A DNA stretch of 64,000 bases from Rhodocyclaceae bacterium (GCA_020247395.1 JADCJC010000031.1:49221-113220), one strand, 5' to 3'. Shown: positions 9,011-19,962, counted from the first letter of the stretch. Notes: generated by a model from the sequence alone, not told the origin. Made by a program: numbers and translations.

Positions 9011-10718
9011 TACGATCAGTCAGATCGACGATCCGCGAAATTTCGTCGAGATCGGTCTCTCCTGTCAGTACGCGATTGACGGCGTCCTCCGCAAGCGTGC
9101 GAAATCCGCGCCTACGCGCGGACTCACGGATTTCCCGGGCTGTTGCCCGTCGCGCAATCAGCTCATCAATCTCGTCGTCCATGCGGAACAGCTCCATGAT
9201 CGCCACACGTCCCTTGTAGCCGCTGTTGTCACAGGTTTCGCAACCAACATGCCGGAATACTTCGCCCTTCCAGTCTTGGCTCACGCCGAGGATGCGCCGG
9301 GTGCCGTCGTCTTCCGGGCGATAGGCTTGTTTACATTTTCCACACAGGCGCCGCACCAAACGTTGCGCAACGACACCGATGATATTGCCTGACATGATGT
9401 CCGGCAATACGCCTAAATCTTGTAGTCGCGGGATGGCACCGATTGCTGAATTGGTATGCAACGTTGAATAGACTTGGTGGCCAGTCATCGCTGCACGGAA
9501 CGCCATTTCTGCGGTGTCTTGGTCGCGAATCTCACCAACCAGAATCACATCAGGATCTTGACGCATCATCGAGCGGATACCACTTGCAAAGTCCAGTTTC
9601 GCGGCCTCATTGACTGACGTTTGTCTAATCATCGCCATTGGGTATTCGACCGGGTCTTCCAGCGTCATGATGTTGACGCCCTCGGTATTGACATGGTTCA
9701 AGATCGAATACAGCGTGGTCGTCTTACCGGAGCCCGTCGGTCCGGTGACCAAAATGATGCCCTCTGGACGCGCCATCATGAGCCGGAGCATCTTCAGCTC
9801 GTCTTCTTGGAGGCCAAGACCCTCAAGCGCGACGATACCTTTCTGTCGGTCGAGAATACGCAATACTACGTTTTCGCCGTGTGTGGTTGGCTGCGCAGCA
9901 ACGCGAAAGTCGACGGAGCGGCCTGATAAGGTCAATGAAATTCGACCGTCCTGCGGTGCTCGGGTCTCGGCAATGTTCATGCCTGAGATTACCTTGAGGC
10001 GTACCACCATCGCGCTCCAATAGTTCTTGTGAAGCGAGCGAATTTGACGAAGCACACCGTCAATGCGGTAACGAATTCGCAGAAATCCCTGTTCCGGCTC
10101 AAAATGAATATCCGAGGCATTGCGTTTTACCGCATCAGCCAACAGCGCATCAATAAGGCGTACGACCGGCTGACTATATTCATCAAAGTCGGTTGCCAAG
10201 CTTTGGTAGTCGATCTCGCCGGTTTCAATCTCATTGAGAATGCCATCGATCGAAAGTTCAAAACCATAGTGCTGTTCGATGGCGATTGCAATGTCAGATT
10301 CGCGTGCCAATACCTGTTCAATGCGAATATCCTCGCGAACTAAGACGCGAATTTGGTCGATGGCGACCACGTTGGTCGGGTCCGCGACCGCTAACAGCAG
10401 CTTGCGTGTCCTGCGATCAAAGTCGACCGGCAGAACTTGGTAGCGCTTGGCGATATCCTTCGGCACCATCGACAGTGCTTCGGCGTCGATAATGGTGTTT
10501 GACAGATCCACTGCGGTCTGTCCGAGACTTTCGGAAAGCGTATCGCGAATCGTTGCTTCCGTAACAAACCCGAGCGTAACCAAAGTCTTGCCAAGTGGCG
10601 CTTTGGACGTGCGCTGATCCAGCAGCGCGATGTTCAGCTGGTCTTGTGAAATGATGCCGCGCGCTAGCAGAGTCTGCCCTAGCGGCAACTGGGAGAGTGG
10701 CGAACTCATCTGATTCAT
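9003..10718 (-). CDS. MshE/GspE/PilB-type assembly ATPase
   Basis: MshEN-like N-terminus, Walker A GPTGSGKTTTLYSIL, DPDVILVGEIRD, CXXC zinc site (CGKCKQ...CETCDNSGY). Confidence 0.93.
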   Translation of the reverse strand: MNQMSSPLSQLPLGQTLLARGIISQDQLNIALLDQRTSKAPLGKTLVTLGFVTEATIRDTLSESLGQTAVDLSNTIIDAEALSMVPKDIAKRYQVLPVDFDRRTRKLLLAVADPTNVVAIDQIRVLVREDIRIEQVLARESDIAIAIEQHYGFELSIDGILNEIETGEIDYQSLATDFDEYSQPVVRLIDALLADAVKRNASDIHFEPEQGFLRIRYRIDGVLRQIRSLHKNYWSAMVVRLKVISGMNIAETRAPQDGRISLTLSGRSVDFRVAAQPTTHGENVVLRILDRQKGIVALEGLGLQEDELKMLRLMMARPEGIILVTGPTGSGKTTTLYSILNHVNTEGVNIMTLEDPVEYPMAMIRQTSVNEAAKLDFASGIRSMMRQDPDVILVGEIRDQDTAEMAFRAAMTGHQVYSTLHTNSAIGAIPRLQDLGVLPDIMSGNIIGVVAQRLVRRLCGKCKQAYRPEDDGTRRILGVSQDWKGEVFRHVGCETCDNSGYKGRVAIMELFRMDDEIDELIARRATAREIRESARRRGFRTLAEDAVNRVLTGETDLDEISRIVDLTDRID

Positions 10719-10827
10719 GTCGAAGACATCTTGTGGTGGCAGGGCACGTTCACATTCCGGTTGGCCGCATTGATCTGCGGGCCACGATTGTACCAATCAC
10801 CCAAGATTGGAAAGCGCATGTTTCTCA

Positions 10828-12570
10828 TTAGGGTTGACGTTTTGCCAAGCCTTCGGCGGATATAGAGCTAAGCGCCGAAATACGTCTCTCGACCGCGGCG
10901 CGGTCAAACTGCCCTTTGACGTTGGCCGCCAGAGCCCGACGGTAGAAGCTCATGGCCGCCGACTCTTGGCCCAGTTGGTCCAGACTAACCGCTAAATTGT
11001 AGTTGTAGTCTGCGTTCTGCGGCATCAGTCTTGCGGCTTCAAAGTAGGCTGGCTGGGCTTCGCGCCACTGCCGGGATTCGGCGTACAAATTGCCCAGCAG
11101 GAAATAGGCATTGGCAGCATTCGGATCTTGGGCAATTAATCGCTTTAAGCCAATCTCCTTTTCGCCCGCACTGCTTGACCCGCCGGGGACGTTGCCGTCT
11201 TTGCCGCCTGTCAGCACGATGAGGGCTGCACTTGCGGTGGCGTTGCGGGGGTCGATCTCCAACGCCCGTTGGTAGTGTTTGATCGCGAGTGGCAGTTCAG
11301 CGGCGTTACCGCTTCGCGCGGCAGCCGTAGCAAAGCCTAGGTGGGCGTCTGCGCTGTTACCGTTTGCGGCAATAGCTTCTGCATAGCGCTGCTTGGCCGT
11401 GACGTAATCGCCGACGGCAAGGGCGGCGTAGCCCGCTCCAAGCGCCGGGTTGATCTCCAAGGAAGTCGGTTTGGCTGGGCGCAATATCACTTGGTCAGCG
11501 CCAACGTTGGTGTTAGGCAGCGCGGGTAACGCTTCAATTTGGCGGGCAAGGGCCTCACGTGGCGTGCTGGCAACAACTTTTGCCGCCGTCGGTGCGCGCT
11601 CCTCCTTTAGCTGTGTCGCCGGTGGCGGGAGAAGGGGTGGAAGTGGTGCCTCCCCGGGCGCGACCGCGGTCTCGGACACAGGCGCGGGCGATGAAGCTGC
11701 TGTGGCTACGGCAGCGGTTGGAGCAGAAGGGGCGGCAGCGCTGGTTTCCGGCGCGTTGACGCCTGGGCTCACCGGTAGACGTGCAGCCGGTTTGTTGAGC
11801 CGATTCATTTCGCTCCACACATACCAACCTCCCGCGCCAATCACAACGAGCAGGATCCCTGCGATGGGGAGTGCCCACTTCGTTTTACCGCTCGACGTGG
11901 CGGGTTGTTTTACCGCAAACGCGTTCCTGATCGCTTCGCGATTCAGCGCTTGTTGGGCCGACTCCGCCTCGGGCATGGAGGCAGGGCCTGTACCCGACTT
12001 GAGTGCTGTAAGTGGCTCCAAGCTCGGTGCAGTGCCGTAACTGTCCAGCAGTTCAGCCGGGCTTTGCGCCGCAGGGAGACGTGATGCCCTGAACGCGGCG
12101 GTCGCTGGTGGCGTCGGGGCCGAAATCGGCGCTGCAAGTTTGTCTAAGTCCGAATACCCCAATTCACTGGCGAGCATGTCCTCCAGTCTCATGCGAGTCG
12201 GTGCTGCGGCAGTGCGAAGGGGCGTCTCATTCGGCTTCGACATTTCTTCCACCGCAAGGCGCGGAGAGGCGGGGTTGGAAGCTGATTTTGCGACCGGGTC
12301 ATCAGGCCGATCGTCAACGATCTCGAGAGACAGCACCGGAAACTCTGCTGGTGGTGCGGCTTCCGATGCGTCGGATTTCGGCTCGACGGGGGTTAGGCCG
12401 ACATCATCAACCAGTGCCAACGCCTCAGGCAACGCTGGGGCGGAATCGGAGTGACCTGCCGCTGCGACCTCAGCTGCGGATTCGGTGGGCGTCGCCTGCG
12501 TTGCTGCTGCCTCGGCTTTTGCGCGCTTGGCATCTTCCGCACGTTTAAGCGCATCGAGGAGCAGGCTCAC
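10828..12570 (-). CDS. MshN-like TPR protein
   Basis: MSLLLDALKRAEDAKRAKAEA N-terminus, central TM, C-terminal TPRs (AIKHYQRALEIDPRN...). Confidence 0.75.
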   Translation of the reverse strand: MSLLLDALKRAEDAKRAKAEAAATQATPTESAAEVAAAGHSDSAPALPEALALVDDVGLTPVEPKSDASEAAPPAEFPVLSLEIVDDRPDDPVAKSASNPASPRLAVEEMSKPNETPLRTAAAPTRMRLEDMLASELGYSDLDKLAAPISAPTPPATAAFRASRLPAAQSPAELLDSYGTAPSLEPLTALKSGTGPASMPEAESAQQALNREAIRNAFAVKQPATSSGKTKWALPIAGILLVVIGAGGWYVWSEMNRLNKPAARLPVSPGVNAPETSAAAPSAPTAAVATAASSPAPVSETAVAPGEAPLPPLLPPPATQLKEERAPTAAKVVASTPREALARQIEALPALPNTNVGADQVILRPAKPTSLEINPALGAGYAALAVGDYVTAKQRYAEAIAANGNSADAHLGFATAAARSGNAAELPLAIKHYQRALEIDPRNATASAALIVLTGGKDGNVPGGSSSAGEKEIGLKRLIAQDPNAANAYFLLGNLYAESRQWREAQPAYFEAARLMPQNADYNYNLAVSLDQLGQESAAMSFYRRALAANVKGQFDRAAVERRISALSSISAEGLAKRQP

Positions 12571-12578
12571 GTGCTAAC

Positions 12579-14627
12579 TCACGGTCTCGGTTGCACCGGA
12601 ATTCCGGGGATGCGACCATCTACAACAGGCTCGGCCTCCTTAAAAAAGCGGCCGTCGGGCAAATAGCGTTTGTACTCGCTAAGGTCGCTGTCGACGCTCG
12701 CGTCCTTAATGACGATCGGGCGGATGAAAACAACCAATTCTGACTTCTTACCGGCATCGTTGCGGTAGCTTACAGCATCACCAAAAACGGGGATCTTGGA
12801 AAGAATTGGCAATCCATCTCGCGTGGCTTTAAAGCTGTCCTGCATGAGCCCGCCAAGCACGGTCGTCTGGCCGGAGGCAACGCGCAAAACCGTTTCAAAT
12901 TCGCGTGTTTGTACTACCGGGATGCGGCTGGGAATCTGCGTGGAAGTGCTACCCAGCACCGGGCTGGTGGTGACAATAATAAGACCCGGATTTGGATCCT
13001 GGATCTGACCGACAATTTTCGTAATGCTTGGACGAATATTGAGGGTAACCATGTCGTTTTCGCCGATCTGCGGCGTGACACTCAAAACTAGACCTTCGGG
13101 AACTACGTTGGGCGTTGAACTGTAAGTGGGTGCCGTGTTGCCGTTTGCGCTCGTTGTGCCTGGTGAGGTGGTAATTGTGAAGTAGACCGCGTTCTCGACC
13201 ACCTTCATGACTGCGGTCTGATTGTTGAGTGTCGTGGTTCGTGGGCTCGATAAAACCTTGGCGTTTCCAAACGAGCTGAGAAGGGTGATCGTGCTTTTGA
13301 TGCTTCCACCCACTGCCGCGTTTGGATTTGAGTACCCGACAGAGAAAAAGTTGTTAGCCAGACTGGTGGTGCCGTTCGCGGTGACGTTGGTTTGCGTAAG
13401 CTGTTGACGGAAGCTGTAGCCGAGTCCTTGTAGGGCGAGAGACGACCAATCGACTCCCGACTGATATCCGTCACTGAGTTCGATCTCGACGATCGTCGCT
13501 TCGATCAACACTTGCCGCTTCGCTGCACCCGCAACCAGTTCGATAAATTGCCCGACCTTTTCATGCTGGCGGGATGTGCCGCGAACTGAAATTGTGCCGG
13601 TTTCGGGGTTCACGATTACGGATGCCGCCTCGCGGAACGTAAGCGTTTGCGAGACCTGTTCGTTTTGGGCCTGAATTTCGCCCGGCGTGAGGGTGGTCGT
13701 TGTTCCACGGGCCGTCGTCGCCCCGCCCCGCCCCTGTTGGGTGCGCGATGTCACGGTGCTTGAGCCTTGTGATTGACCCCGGACAACGGTCTCAGAACTT
13801 CCTTCCGGAAGGAGTTTGTCGGTCTCGCGCAGCAAGTCTTTGATGTTCTTTTCGAGGTTTTCCCAGAATCGATTCTTGGAGTTGTTAACGATGCGCAATT
13901 GCGACGAATTCTGTCCGCCTGCGCCTCCCGCCGCACCTGCGGTGCCACCGGAACCCACTCCCGATGGGGAAACCACCTGCGTCTGGACCCCAAATGTGCC
14001 ATCCATGTCACGCGTGATGTTGACGTAATCGATGCGGTAGAGCTTTAAGTACGGCGTGTCGGGCATGACGGAGATATTGGGGCCATCTGCTTCCCAGCGC
14101 ATGTCGATTTGTTTGGACATGCGCGTCAAGATCTGCCGAAGCGTTTGATCAATCGCATTCAACGTGACGCGACCCTCGATGCCGGGATAGATGTCGATGT
14201 TGACGCCAGTGTCGCGGCTCATCGCCAGCAGAATTTCGCGCGCCGGAACGTCGATTACGCTGACTGAGTAACGCTTTTCATCCGCAACGGGTTTCGGCGG
14301 CGGAGGAATCGGCACTTGCGTTACCGGTGCCGGCACCGGTGAGACTGCGCTTTGGGTTGCTTGTGCCGTGTTGCGTAGATGGCTGTCGATTTTGGCAACG
14401 GGGTTTGTGCCACATCCCGACAAAACTGCGGACAGTAGTGCGGCAATCAACCCAACTCGGTTGCGCGGCTTTGAGCGCATGCTGCACGAACTCTTCGCAC
14501 AGGCTGGTGCGTCTGCTGGCCTAGCATCGTAAAAAAGAGTTTTCATGCGCAAATGGGTTGTCGCAAATGAGTAGTCATTTCGGCGTTGTATAAGTCCGGC
14601 GAAGAACAGCAGATCGAAACTTGGCAC
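12579..14627 (-). CDS. MshL-like pilus secretin
   Basis: Secretin domain: VLSSPRTTTLNNQTAVMKV, ETVLRVASGQTTVLGGLMQD, LVVFIRPIVI. Confidence 0.88.
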   Translation of the reverse strand: MPSFDLLFFAGLIQRRNDYSFATTHLRMKTLFYDARPADAPACAKSSCSMRSKPRNRVGLIAALLSAVLSGCGTNPVAKIDSHLRNTAQATQSAVSPVPAPVTQVPIPPPPKPVADEKRYSVSVIDVPAREILLAMSRDTGVNIDIYPGIEGRVTLNAIDQTLRQILTRMSKQIDMRWEADGPNISVMPDTPYLKLYRIDYVNITRDMDGTFGVQTQVVSPSGVGSGGTAGAAGGAGGQNSSQLRIVNNSKNRFWENLEKNIKDLLRETDKLLPEGSSETVVRGQSQGSSTVTSRTQQGRGGATTARGTTTTLTPGEIQAQNEQVSQTLTFREAASVIVNPETGTISVRGTSRQHEKVGQFIELVAGAAKRQVLIEATIVEIELSDGYQSGVDWSSLALQGLGYSFRQQLTQTNVTANGTTSLANNFFSVGYSNPNAAVGGSIKSTITLLSSFGNAKVLSSPRTTTLNNQTAVMKVVENAVYFTITTSPGTTSANGNTAPTYSSTPNVVPEGLVLSVTPQIGENDMVTLNIRPSITKIVGQIQDPNPGLIIVTTSPVLGSTSTQIPSRIPVVQTREFETVLRVASGQTTVLGGLMQDSFKATRDGLPILSKIPVFGDAVSYRNDAGKKSELVVFIRPIVIKDASVDSDLSEYKRYLPDGRFFKEAEPVVDGRIPGIPVQPRP

Positions 14628-14795
14628 CGACGAATTCGGCGCAAATTCTCTGCGGTCTGGGCTTGGCGGCTTTTTTGTGGTTGTTAACCCATGACTTTAT
14701 ATGCGGATTAGGCAATAAAAGCAATGGGTTGTGCATGAATTCAAAGAACTGTATCAAGATTTGCCCCACCCTTTCCGTCGGGTGCAGATTGCGCA

Positions 14796-16316
14796 CTAGG
14801 GTGCTGATTTTCTGAAGTCGTCGCGGACCGCCTGAAACGAGCGAGCGTAAGGGCGAAACTGGCTGAGTCCTTGAGGTAGCGAAGCTAGTTCTGTTGTTGC
14901 TTCCGTTCGATCCGCATAATTGCCGTAAAGGACGCTCACCTTAGGATTCTCCGCCGTACCGGAGAGATAGAGCATGACCCGATCGGGATTCAACTCTCGA
15001 CTCGCTTGACGCAAATAAGTCTCGATGGCTGTTCGTTCGCGCTCTTCAGCAGTCATCAGTTGGATCGAGTAACGATGTCTCGGCTGCTTGTCGATCCGCG
15101 CCATATCTACCGTCACCCGGCCACCGATCCATTCCTTGGCCCGCACTGCTGAATTTGCCGCAGGTGTTGTGCTTGCTGATAAAGATTGGCTGGGCACCTT
15201 GTCAACTGCTGCACCGGCGACTGCCGCGCCGGCTGCTCTGCTAGTTTGCGACGCGGCAGTCAATGCGGGCGTCGCTGCTGGCTTCAAGGCTGCGAGCAGC
15301 GCCGACTCTGGCGGCGGTAGTGGCGGTACCGATGCAGCTGTTGAGCGTGCGGCACCGGTCGGTGTCGAGCCTTGCGACCCCACGCTGGAAGGGGTTGTGT
15401 CTTGTCGGGCTGCAAGGCCTCCAAGAAAGCCGATTACCAACCCGGCGATCAGGGAAGTCAGCACGGCAAGCCAAATCGCGGCACGGCGTTTGTTGGTATT
15501 CGGCAAAACGATCCGTGTATCTGTGATGGCAGCTCTTACCAAGTCAGGCGTGACCGTGTGGGTGCCAGCCGCATACGCCGCGAGCAACGTTTTGTCGCAA
15601 TAAATGTTAATGCGACGGGTGAGGCCCTCCGAGGCCTCCGCGATGAGTCGTAGCGAGTCTGCGGCAAACAAATCCGGGCCTTTGTAGCCAGCCGCCCGAA
15701 GGCGAAAATCGACGTAATCCTTGATGTCGCGCGGTGGTAGTGGCAGCAAGGAAAAACTGTGCGTAATCCGCTCGCGCAATTGGCGCATGTTTTGCAACAA
15801 CAAGTGCTGGTCCAGTTCCGGCTGGCCGAACAAGACAATCTGCATCAACTTAAAGTGACTCGTCTCTAAGTTCGACAGAAGGCGTATTTCTTCAAGGGTT
15901 TCGAGGGGCATCGCATGCGCTTCGTCGATCAGCGCCACCACCTGGCGTCCCTCGGCATGGAATTCAATAAGTTTCTCCTGTAATGCGCGAATCAACTTGG
16001 TGGTCGACATGCCCTGTGTTTCGAGGCCCAGATCACCCGCAATCGTGGCGAGCATTTCATCGCGCGACAGCGAGGGAACCGCAAGATAAATTGTTTCCAC
16101 AGAGGGAGGCAATCGTTCCATCAATACTCTGCACAGCATCGTCTTGCCGGCACCGACTTCTCCGGTAACTTTGACGATACCTTCACCACTGGTGATCGAG
16201 TACAGCAGGGCCTCTAGCGTCTCGCCACGGCTCGCGCCAGAGAAGAAAAACTCGGTATGCGGTGTAATTTTGAATGGTGCCTCGGTGAGGCCGAAGTGCT
16301 CCAGATACATCGTCAT
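14796..16316 (-). CDS. MshM/ExeA-like AAA ATPase
   Basis: MYLEHFGLTEAPFKITPHTEFFF start, Walker A GEVGAGKT, VALIDEAHAMPLETLEEIRLLSNLET. Confidence 0.88.
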   Translation of the reverse strand: MTMYLEHFGLTEAPFKITPHTEFFFSGASRGETLEALLYSITSGEGIVKVTGEVGAGKTMLCRVLMERLPPSVETIYLAVPSLSRDEMLATIAGDLGLETQGMSTTKLIRALQEKLIEFHAEGRQVVALIDEAHAMPLETLEEIRLLSNLETSHFKLMQIVLFGQPELDQHLLLQNMRQLRERITHSFSLLPLPPRDIKDYVDFRLRAAGYKGPDLFAADSLRLIAEASEGLTRRINIYCDKTLLAAYAAGTHTVTPDLVRAAITDTRIVLPNTNKRRAAIWLAVLTSLIAGLVIGFLGGLAARQDTTPSSVGSQGSTPTGAARSTAASVPPLPPPESALLAALKPAATPALTAASQTSRAAGAAVAGAAVDKVPSQSLSASTTPAANSAVRAKEWIGGRVTVDMARIDKQPRHRYSIQLMTAEERERTAIETYLRQASRELNPDRVMLYLSGTAENPKVSVLYGNYADRTEATTELASLPQGLSQFRPYARSFQAVRDDFRKSAP

Positions 16317-16409
16317 AGCGGAATCTTGTTTGCCGTGGCCGGCGTTTTTATTGCAAATTTATCGATGAAAAGCAAACTGAGTTTAGCATTCGTCGACGTC
16401 TGCCCGTCG

Positions 16410-17963
16410 TTAGGAATCGGGGCCGATGGCCGGGTTGCCCACGGCGGTATCGCGGTTAAGTGCGGAGGGCCGCAAAATCTCGAGCCGACTGTAGAGCGTT
16501 GAGCGCGATATCCCCAGGATTTTTGCCGCTTGGGTCATGTTGCCGCTGGCAATTTCAATGGCTGCGTCGATGTACTTAAGTTCGACTTCGGCAAGCTTTC
16601 CATCAAGGCGAAATAGTGCGCTCGCTGTGATTTCCTCCTTTGGGCCTAGCCCGATCGACGCTTCACCGGACGGCACGGCCGGTTGTGGAAGCTCAAACTC
16701 TTGGGAAAGTTCATCGGGAGTTACCGCATATCCGGCGTGTTTCGCGATGAGTCTGATGACAATGTTCTTCAGCTCGCGGACGTTGCCTGGAAATTCATAT
16801 GCCAGCCATGCGGACTTCGCGGCATCAGTCAGCGTGAACGATCGCGAGCCGAGGTGTTTTGCAGACTCGGCCGAAAAGTGTTCGAGTAGCCGCAATTTAT
16901 CTTCGCCTAATTCGGACAGCGGCGGGACGCTGATCGTCAAGACCGACAGTCGATGGTAGAGATCTGCGCGGAAGCGCCCGGCTTTGACTTCGCTACGCAA
17001 GTCCCGGTTGGTCGCGGCGATCACGCGCGCTGCCGATTTTCTCGCCTGCGTTTCCCCAACCCGCTGATACTCGCCATTTTCCAATACGCGGAGAAGCTTC
17101 GGCTGCAACTCCAGTGGCAGTTCGCCGATTTCATCTAGAAAAAGCGTGCCTTCCCCTGCATCCTCGAAGTAGCCGGACTTTGCTGAATTGGCCCCGGTGA
17201 ATGCGCCTTTGACGTGGCCAAACAGCGTGGCCTCCATTAAGTTCGCAGAGATAGCAGCGCAATTTAGCGCCAGAAACGGCAAATGACCTCGCGGGCTGAG
17301 ATAGTGCAACGCTGCGGCCACCCGCTCTTTGCCGCTGCCAGAAGGCCCCTCAATCAGCGCGGGAAACGTTGAAGACGCGTAAAGGTCGATCTGCCCCTTC
17401 AACTTTCTAATCGGCGGGCTTTCGCCGATCAGGCCGACAGAGTGCGGATCGTCGGCGCGGTTTCCGGTAATAGCCCCTCTAAGTTGCGCATGCAATAGCT
17501 TCTTTAGGCGCTGAGGTTCACATGGTTTCGGCACCAAATCTGCTGCTCCGAGCGCGCGTGCGCGCCGCGCGTTGGATTCCTCGTTTTGGCCAGTTAGCAC
17601 CAAAATACGAATTTTTGGCGACCACGCGAGAAGATCGCTCACCAACTTGAAGCCTTCGGTCGGTTGATTGGGCAACGGCGGCAAACCAAGATCGATGAGC
17701 GCCAACTGCGGCGAGAAGTCGCCGCCCCGTAGTAGCTTGATCGCCGCAGCTCTTGATTCGCAGAATCTGACAACAAAATCATCGGCGAGCGAAAATGCGA
17801 GCGCTTCGGCGATGAGCGGGTCGTCATCAACCACGAGGAGCGCCGGTCTTGAAATCTGCGCCGTCAAATTCGCAATGCCAGTTACCATTTGTGCCATGTT
17901 AAAGAAGGTTGGTATGTGTTTCCAATGGCCTGACAGCATAACTGAGTCTGGCGCTCTTGCCAT
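16410..17963 (-). CDS. Sigma-54-dependent response regulator (NtrC type)
   Basis: Receiver with VVDDDP and ALIDLGLPPL; AAA+ with GPSGSGKE and intact GAFTGAN loop; C-terminal Fis HTH (MTQAAKILGISRSTLYSRLEIL). Confidence 0.9.
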   Translation of the reverse strand: MARAPDSVMLSGHWKHIPTFFNMAQMVTGIANLTAQISRPALLVVDDDPLIAEALAFSLADDFVVRFCESRAAAIKLLRGGDFSPQLALIDLGLPPLPNQPTEGFKLVSDLLAWSPKIRILVLTGQNEESNARRARALGAADLVPKPCEPQRLKKLLHAQLRGAITGNRADDPHSVGLIGESPPIRKLKGQIDLYASSTFPALIEGPSGSGKERVAAALHYLSPRGHLPFLALNCAAISANLMEATLFGHVKGAFTGANSAKSGYFEDAGEGTLFLDEIGELPLELQPKLLRVLENGEYQRVGETQARKSAARVIAATNRDLRSEVKAGRFRADLYHRLSVLTISVPPLSELGEDKLRLLEHFSAESAKHLGSRSFTLTDAAKSAWLAYEFPGNVRELKNIVIRLIAKHAGYAVTPDELSQEFELPQPAVPSGEASIGLGPKEEITASALFRLDGKLAEVELKYIDAAIEIASGNMTQAAKILGISRSTLYSRLEILRPSALNRDTAVGNPAIGPDS

Positions 17964-18241
17964 TCACAGCGTGTTTGCCAAGCGCGGCCGGCAAAAAATC
18001 CGATGAATTACGGGTTTTTTGCGTAACCCTCGGTTACTCGGCAGTGGTCATCCGATGTTAGAATAGCGGTCGCAGCTGTTAGTCGCACGCACGGTAGCCA
18101 AAGCGTTGGTAAGCGGCGCTGGATTAGAGCGCCCGGTAGTCGTGCGGGAACTTTTGCGCTGCTGACTTGGTCTGTTCAGCTGGTCTTCGCCGAAGTTACG
18201 GCAATTGCCCTGTTACCATGGGCGCTTTGAATCATCGGCAA

Positions 18242-19099
18242 ATGCCTACTTTGACTACAAATCCCGCCACACCCGCGTCGCGAGTTAACTTTGTTGAAAT
18301 CAACAACGTTGATTTTGGCTATGACAAACGGCTGATTCTCAAGGGGATCACCATGGCGGTGCCCAAGGGCAAACTGGTCGCGATCATGGGCGGATCGGGC
18401 TGTGGAAAGACGACCTTGTTGAGGCTGATCGGCGGGCAACTCAAACCGTCCTCGGGCACGGTCAAAGTTGCAGGACAGCTGGTGGCCGATTTGGATCGAG
18501 AACGGCTCTACGCGCTCCGGCGCAAGATGAGTATGCTGTTCCAATTCGGCGCTCTTTTCACCGATATGTCGGTGTTTGACAATATTGCCTTTCAATTGCG
18601 CGAGCACACAGACTTGCCCGAAGACATGATTCGGGATCTGGTGCTGATGAAGCTAAATGCCGTGGGGCTTCGCGGTGCGGCAAAGCTTTTTCCTGCAGAG
18701 TTGTCCGGCGGCATGGCACGGCGGGTTGCGCTGGCACGTGCCGTCGCGCTTGACCCGGAGCTGATCATGTATGACGAGCCATTTGCTGGCCTTGATCCCA
18801 TCTCGCTTTCTGCGGTGGGTAACACCATCAGAAAGCTGAACGACGCGCTTGGCGCAACCTCGATTGTGGTGACGCATGACGTTGTTGAGTCGTTGCAAAT
18901 TGTTGATTACCTGTACTTCGTGGCAGACGGCAAGATCGTTGGCCAAGGAACGCCGGAAGAAATCCGCGCCTCTACCGAGCCCTTTATCAAGCAGTTTGTG
19001 CATGCCGAAATGGATGGTCCCGTTCCCTTTCACTATCCAGCACCAAAATATGCAAACGATCTCGATCTGCAACTTCCCGCCGGGGGAGTGTCGCGATGA
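18242..19099 (+). CDS. mlaF: Phospholipid ABC transporter ATP-binding protein MlaF
   Basis: GGSGCGKTTLLRLIGG, LSGGMARRVALARA; followed by mlaEDCB. Confidence 0.92.
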   Translation: MPTLTTNPATPASRVNFVEINNVDFGYDKRLILKGITMAVPKGKLVAIMGGSGCGKTTLLRLIGGQLKPSSGTVKVAGQLVADLDRERLYALRRKMSMLFQFGALFTDMSVFDNIAFQLREHTDLPEDMIRDLVLMKLNAVGLRGAAKLFPAELSGGMARRVALARAVALDPELIMYDEPFAGLDPISLSAVGNTIRKLNDALGATSIVVTHDVVESLQIVDYLYFVADGKIVGQGTPEEIRASTEPFIKQFVHAEMDGPVPFHYPAPKYANDLDLQLPAGGVSR

Positions 19100-19878
19100 T
19101 TAACGCGATCCGCCGTATCGGGTCACGTGGCATCGACACCATCTGGCGCGCCGGCGCGATGGCGCGTTTCTTTTGGCTGGTGCTGCTCAACTCAGGGATG
19201 AGTTTTCGCCGTCTGCATTTAACCGTGCGCGAGATCTATTTCGCTGGCGTAATGTCGCTCGTCATCATTATGGTTTCGGGTTTGTTTGTTGGCATGGTGC
19301 TCGGGCTACAGGGCTTTGAGACCCTGCAAAAATATGGTGCGGAAGAAACGATGGGGGTGCTAGTGGCACTCTCTTTGGTTCGCGAACTCGGTCCTGTTGT
19401 CACCGCTTTGCTCTTTGCAAGTCGAGCGGGTTCAGCAATCACTGCTGAGATTGGACTGATGAAAGCGACCGAGCAGCTCAAGGCGATGGACATGATGGCC
19501 ATCGATCCGATCGCCCGTGTGGTGGCACCGCGCTTCTGGGCCGGCGTGATGTCTATGCCGATTCTTGCCGCCCTCTTCTCTGCGATGGGCATATTTGGCG
19601 GCTACATTGTTGCAGTCGCGTTGGTGGGGATTGATCCTGGGGTGTTCTGGGCAAACATGCAATCGGCTGTAGATTTCCGCTATGACATTTGGAATGGCAT
19701 TATCAAATCAATTGCTTTTGGCATTGCGGTTTCAATTATCGCGACGTTTGAGGGGTTTGACGCCGACCCAACTGCGGAAGGCGTCTCGCGTGCAACGACC
19801 CGCACTGTGGTCACTTCTGCGCTTACCGTGTTAGCAATTGACTTGATTTTGACGGCCTTCATGATTCGCGGTTTGTGA
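19096..19878 (+). CDS. mlaE: Phospholipid ABC transporter permease MlaE
   Basis: MlaE family: ELGPVVTALLFASRAGSAITAEIGLMKATEQLKAMDMMAIDPI. Confidence 0.95.
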   Translation: MINAIRRIGSRGIDTIWRAGAMARFFWLVLLNSGMSFRRLHLTVREIYFAGVMSLVIIMVSGLFVGMVLGLQGFETLQKYGAEETMGVLVALSLVRELGPVVTALLFASRAGSAITAEIGLMKATEQLKAMDMMAIDPIARVVAPRFWAGVMSMPILAALFSAMGIFGGYIVAVALVGIDPGVFWANMQSAVDFRYDIWNGIIKSIAFGIAVSIIATFEGFDADPTAEGVSRATTRTVVTSALTVLAIDLILTAFMIRGL

Positions 19879-19962
19879 TTCACTATTGTGACAGGACACT
19901 CTCTTTGAATGTTGCAACGTTTGTATGCTGCAGCGGGTGTAAACGAGGTTATTGAGGAAAAC

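Noticed and set aside
9610-10023. Plus-strand ORF of 137 aa opposite the assembly ATPase, and similar antisense ORFs across the window
   Set aside because: Shadow ORFs of well-supported genes; no domain signatures.
14628-14795. Sigma-54 promoter in the spacer upstream of the secretin gene
   Set aside because: I could not find a convincing TGGCAC-N5-TTGC match on the minus strand by eye.
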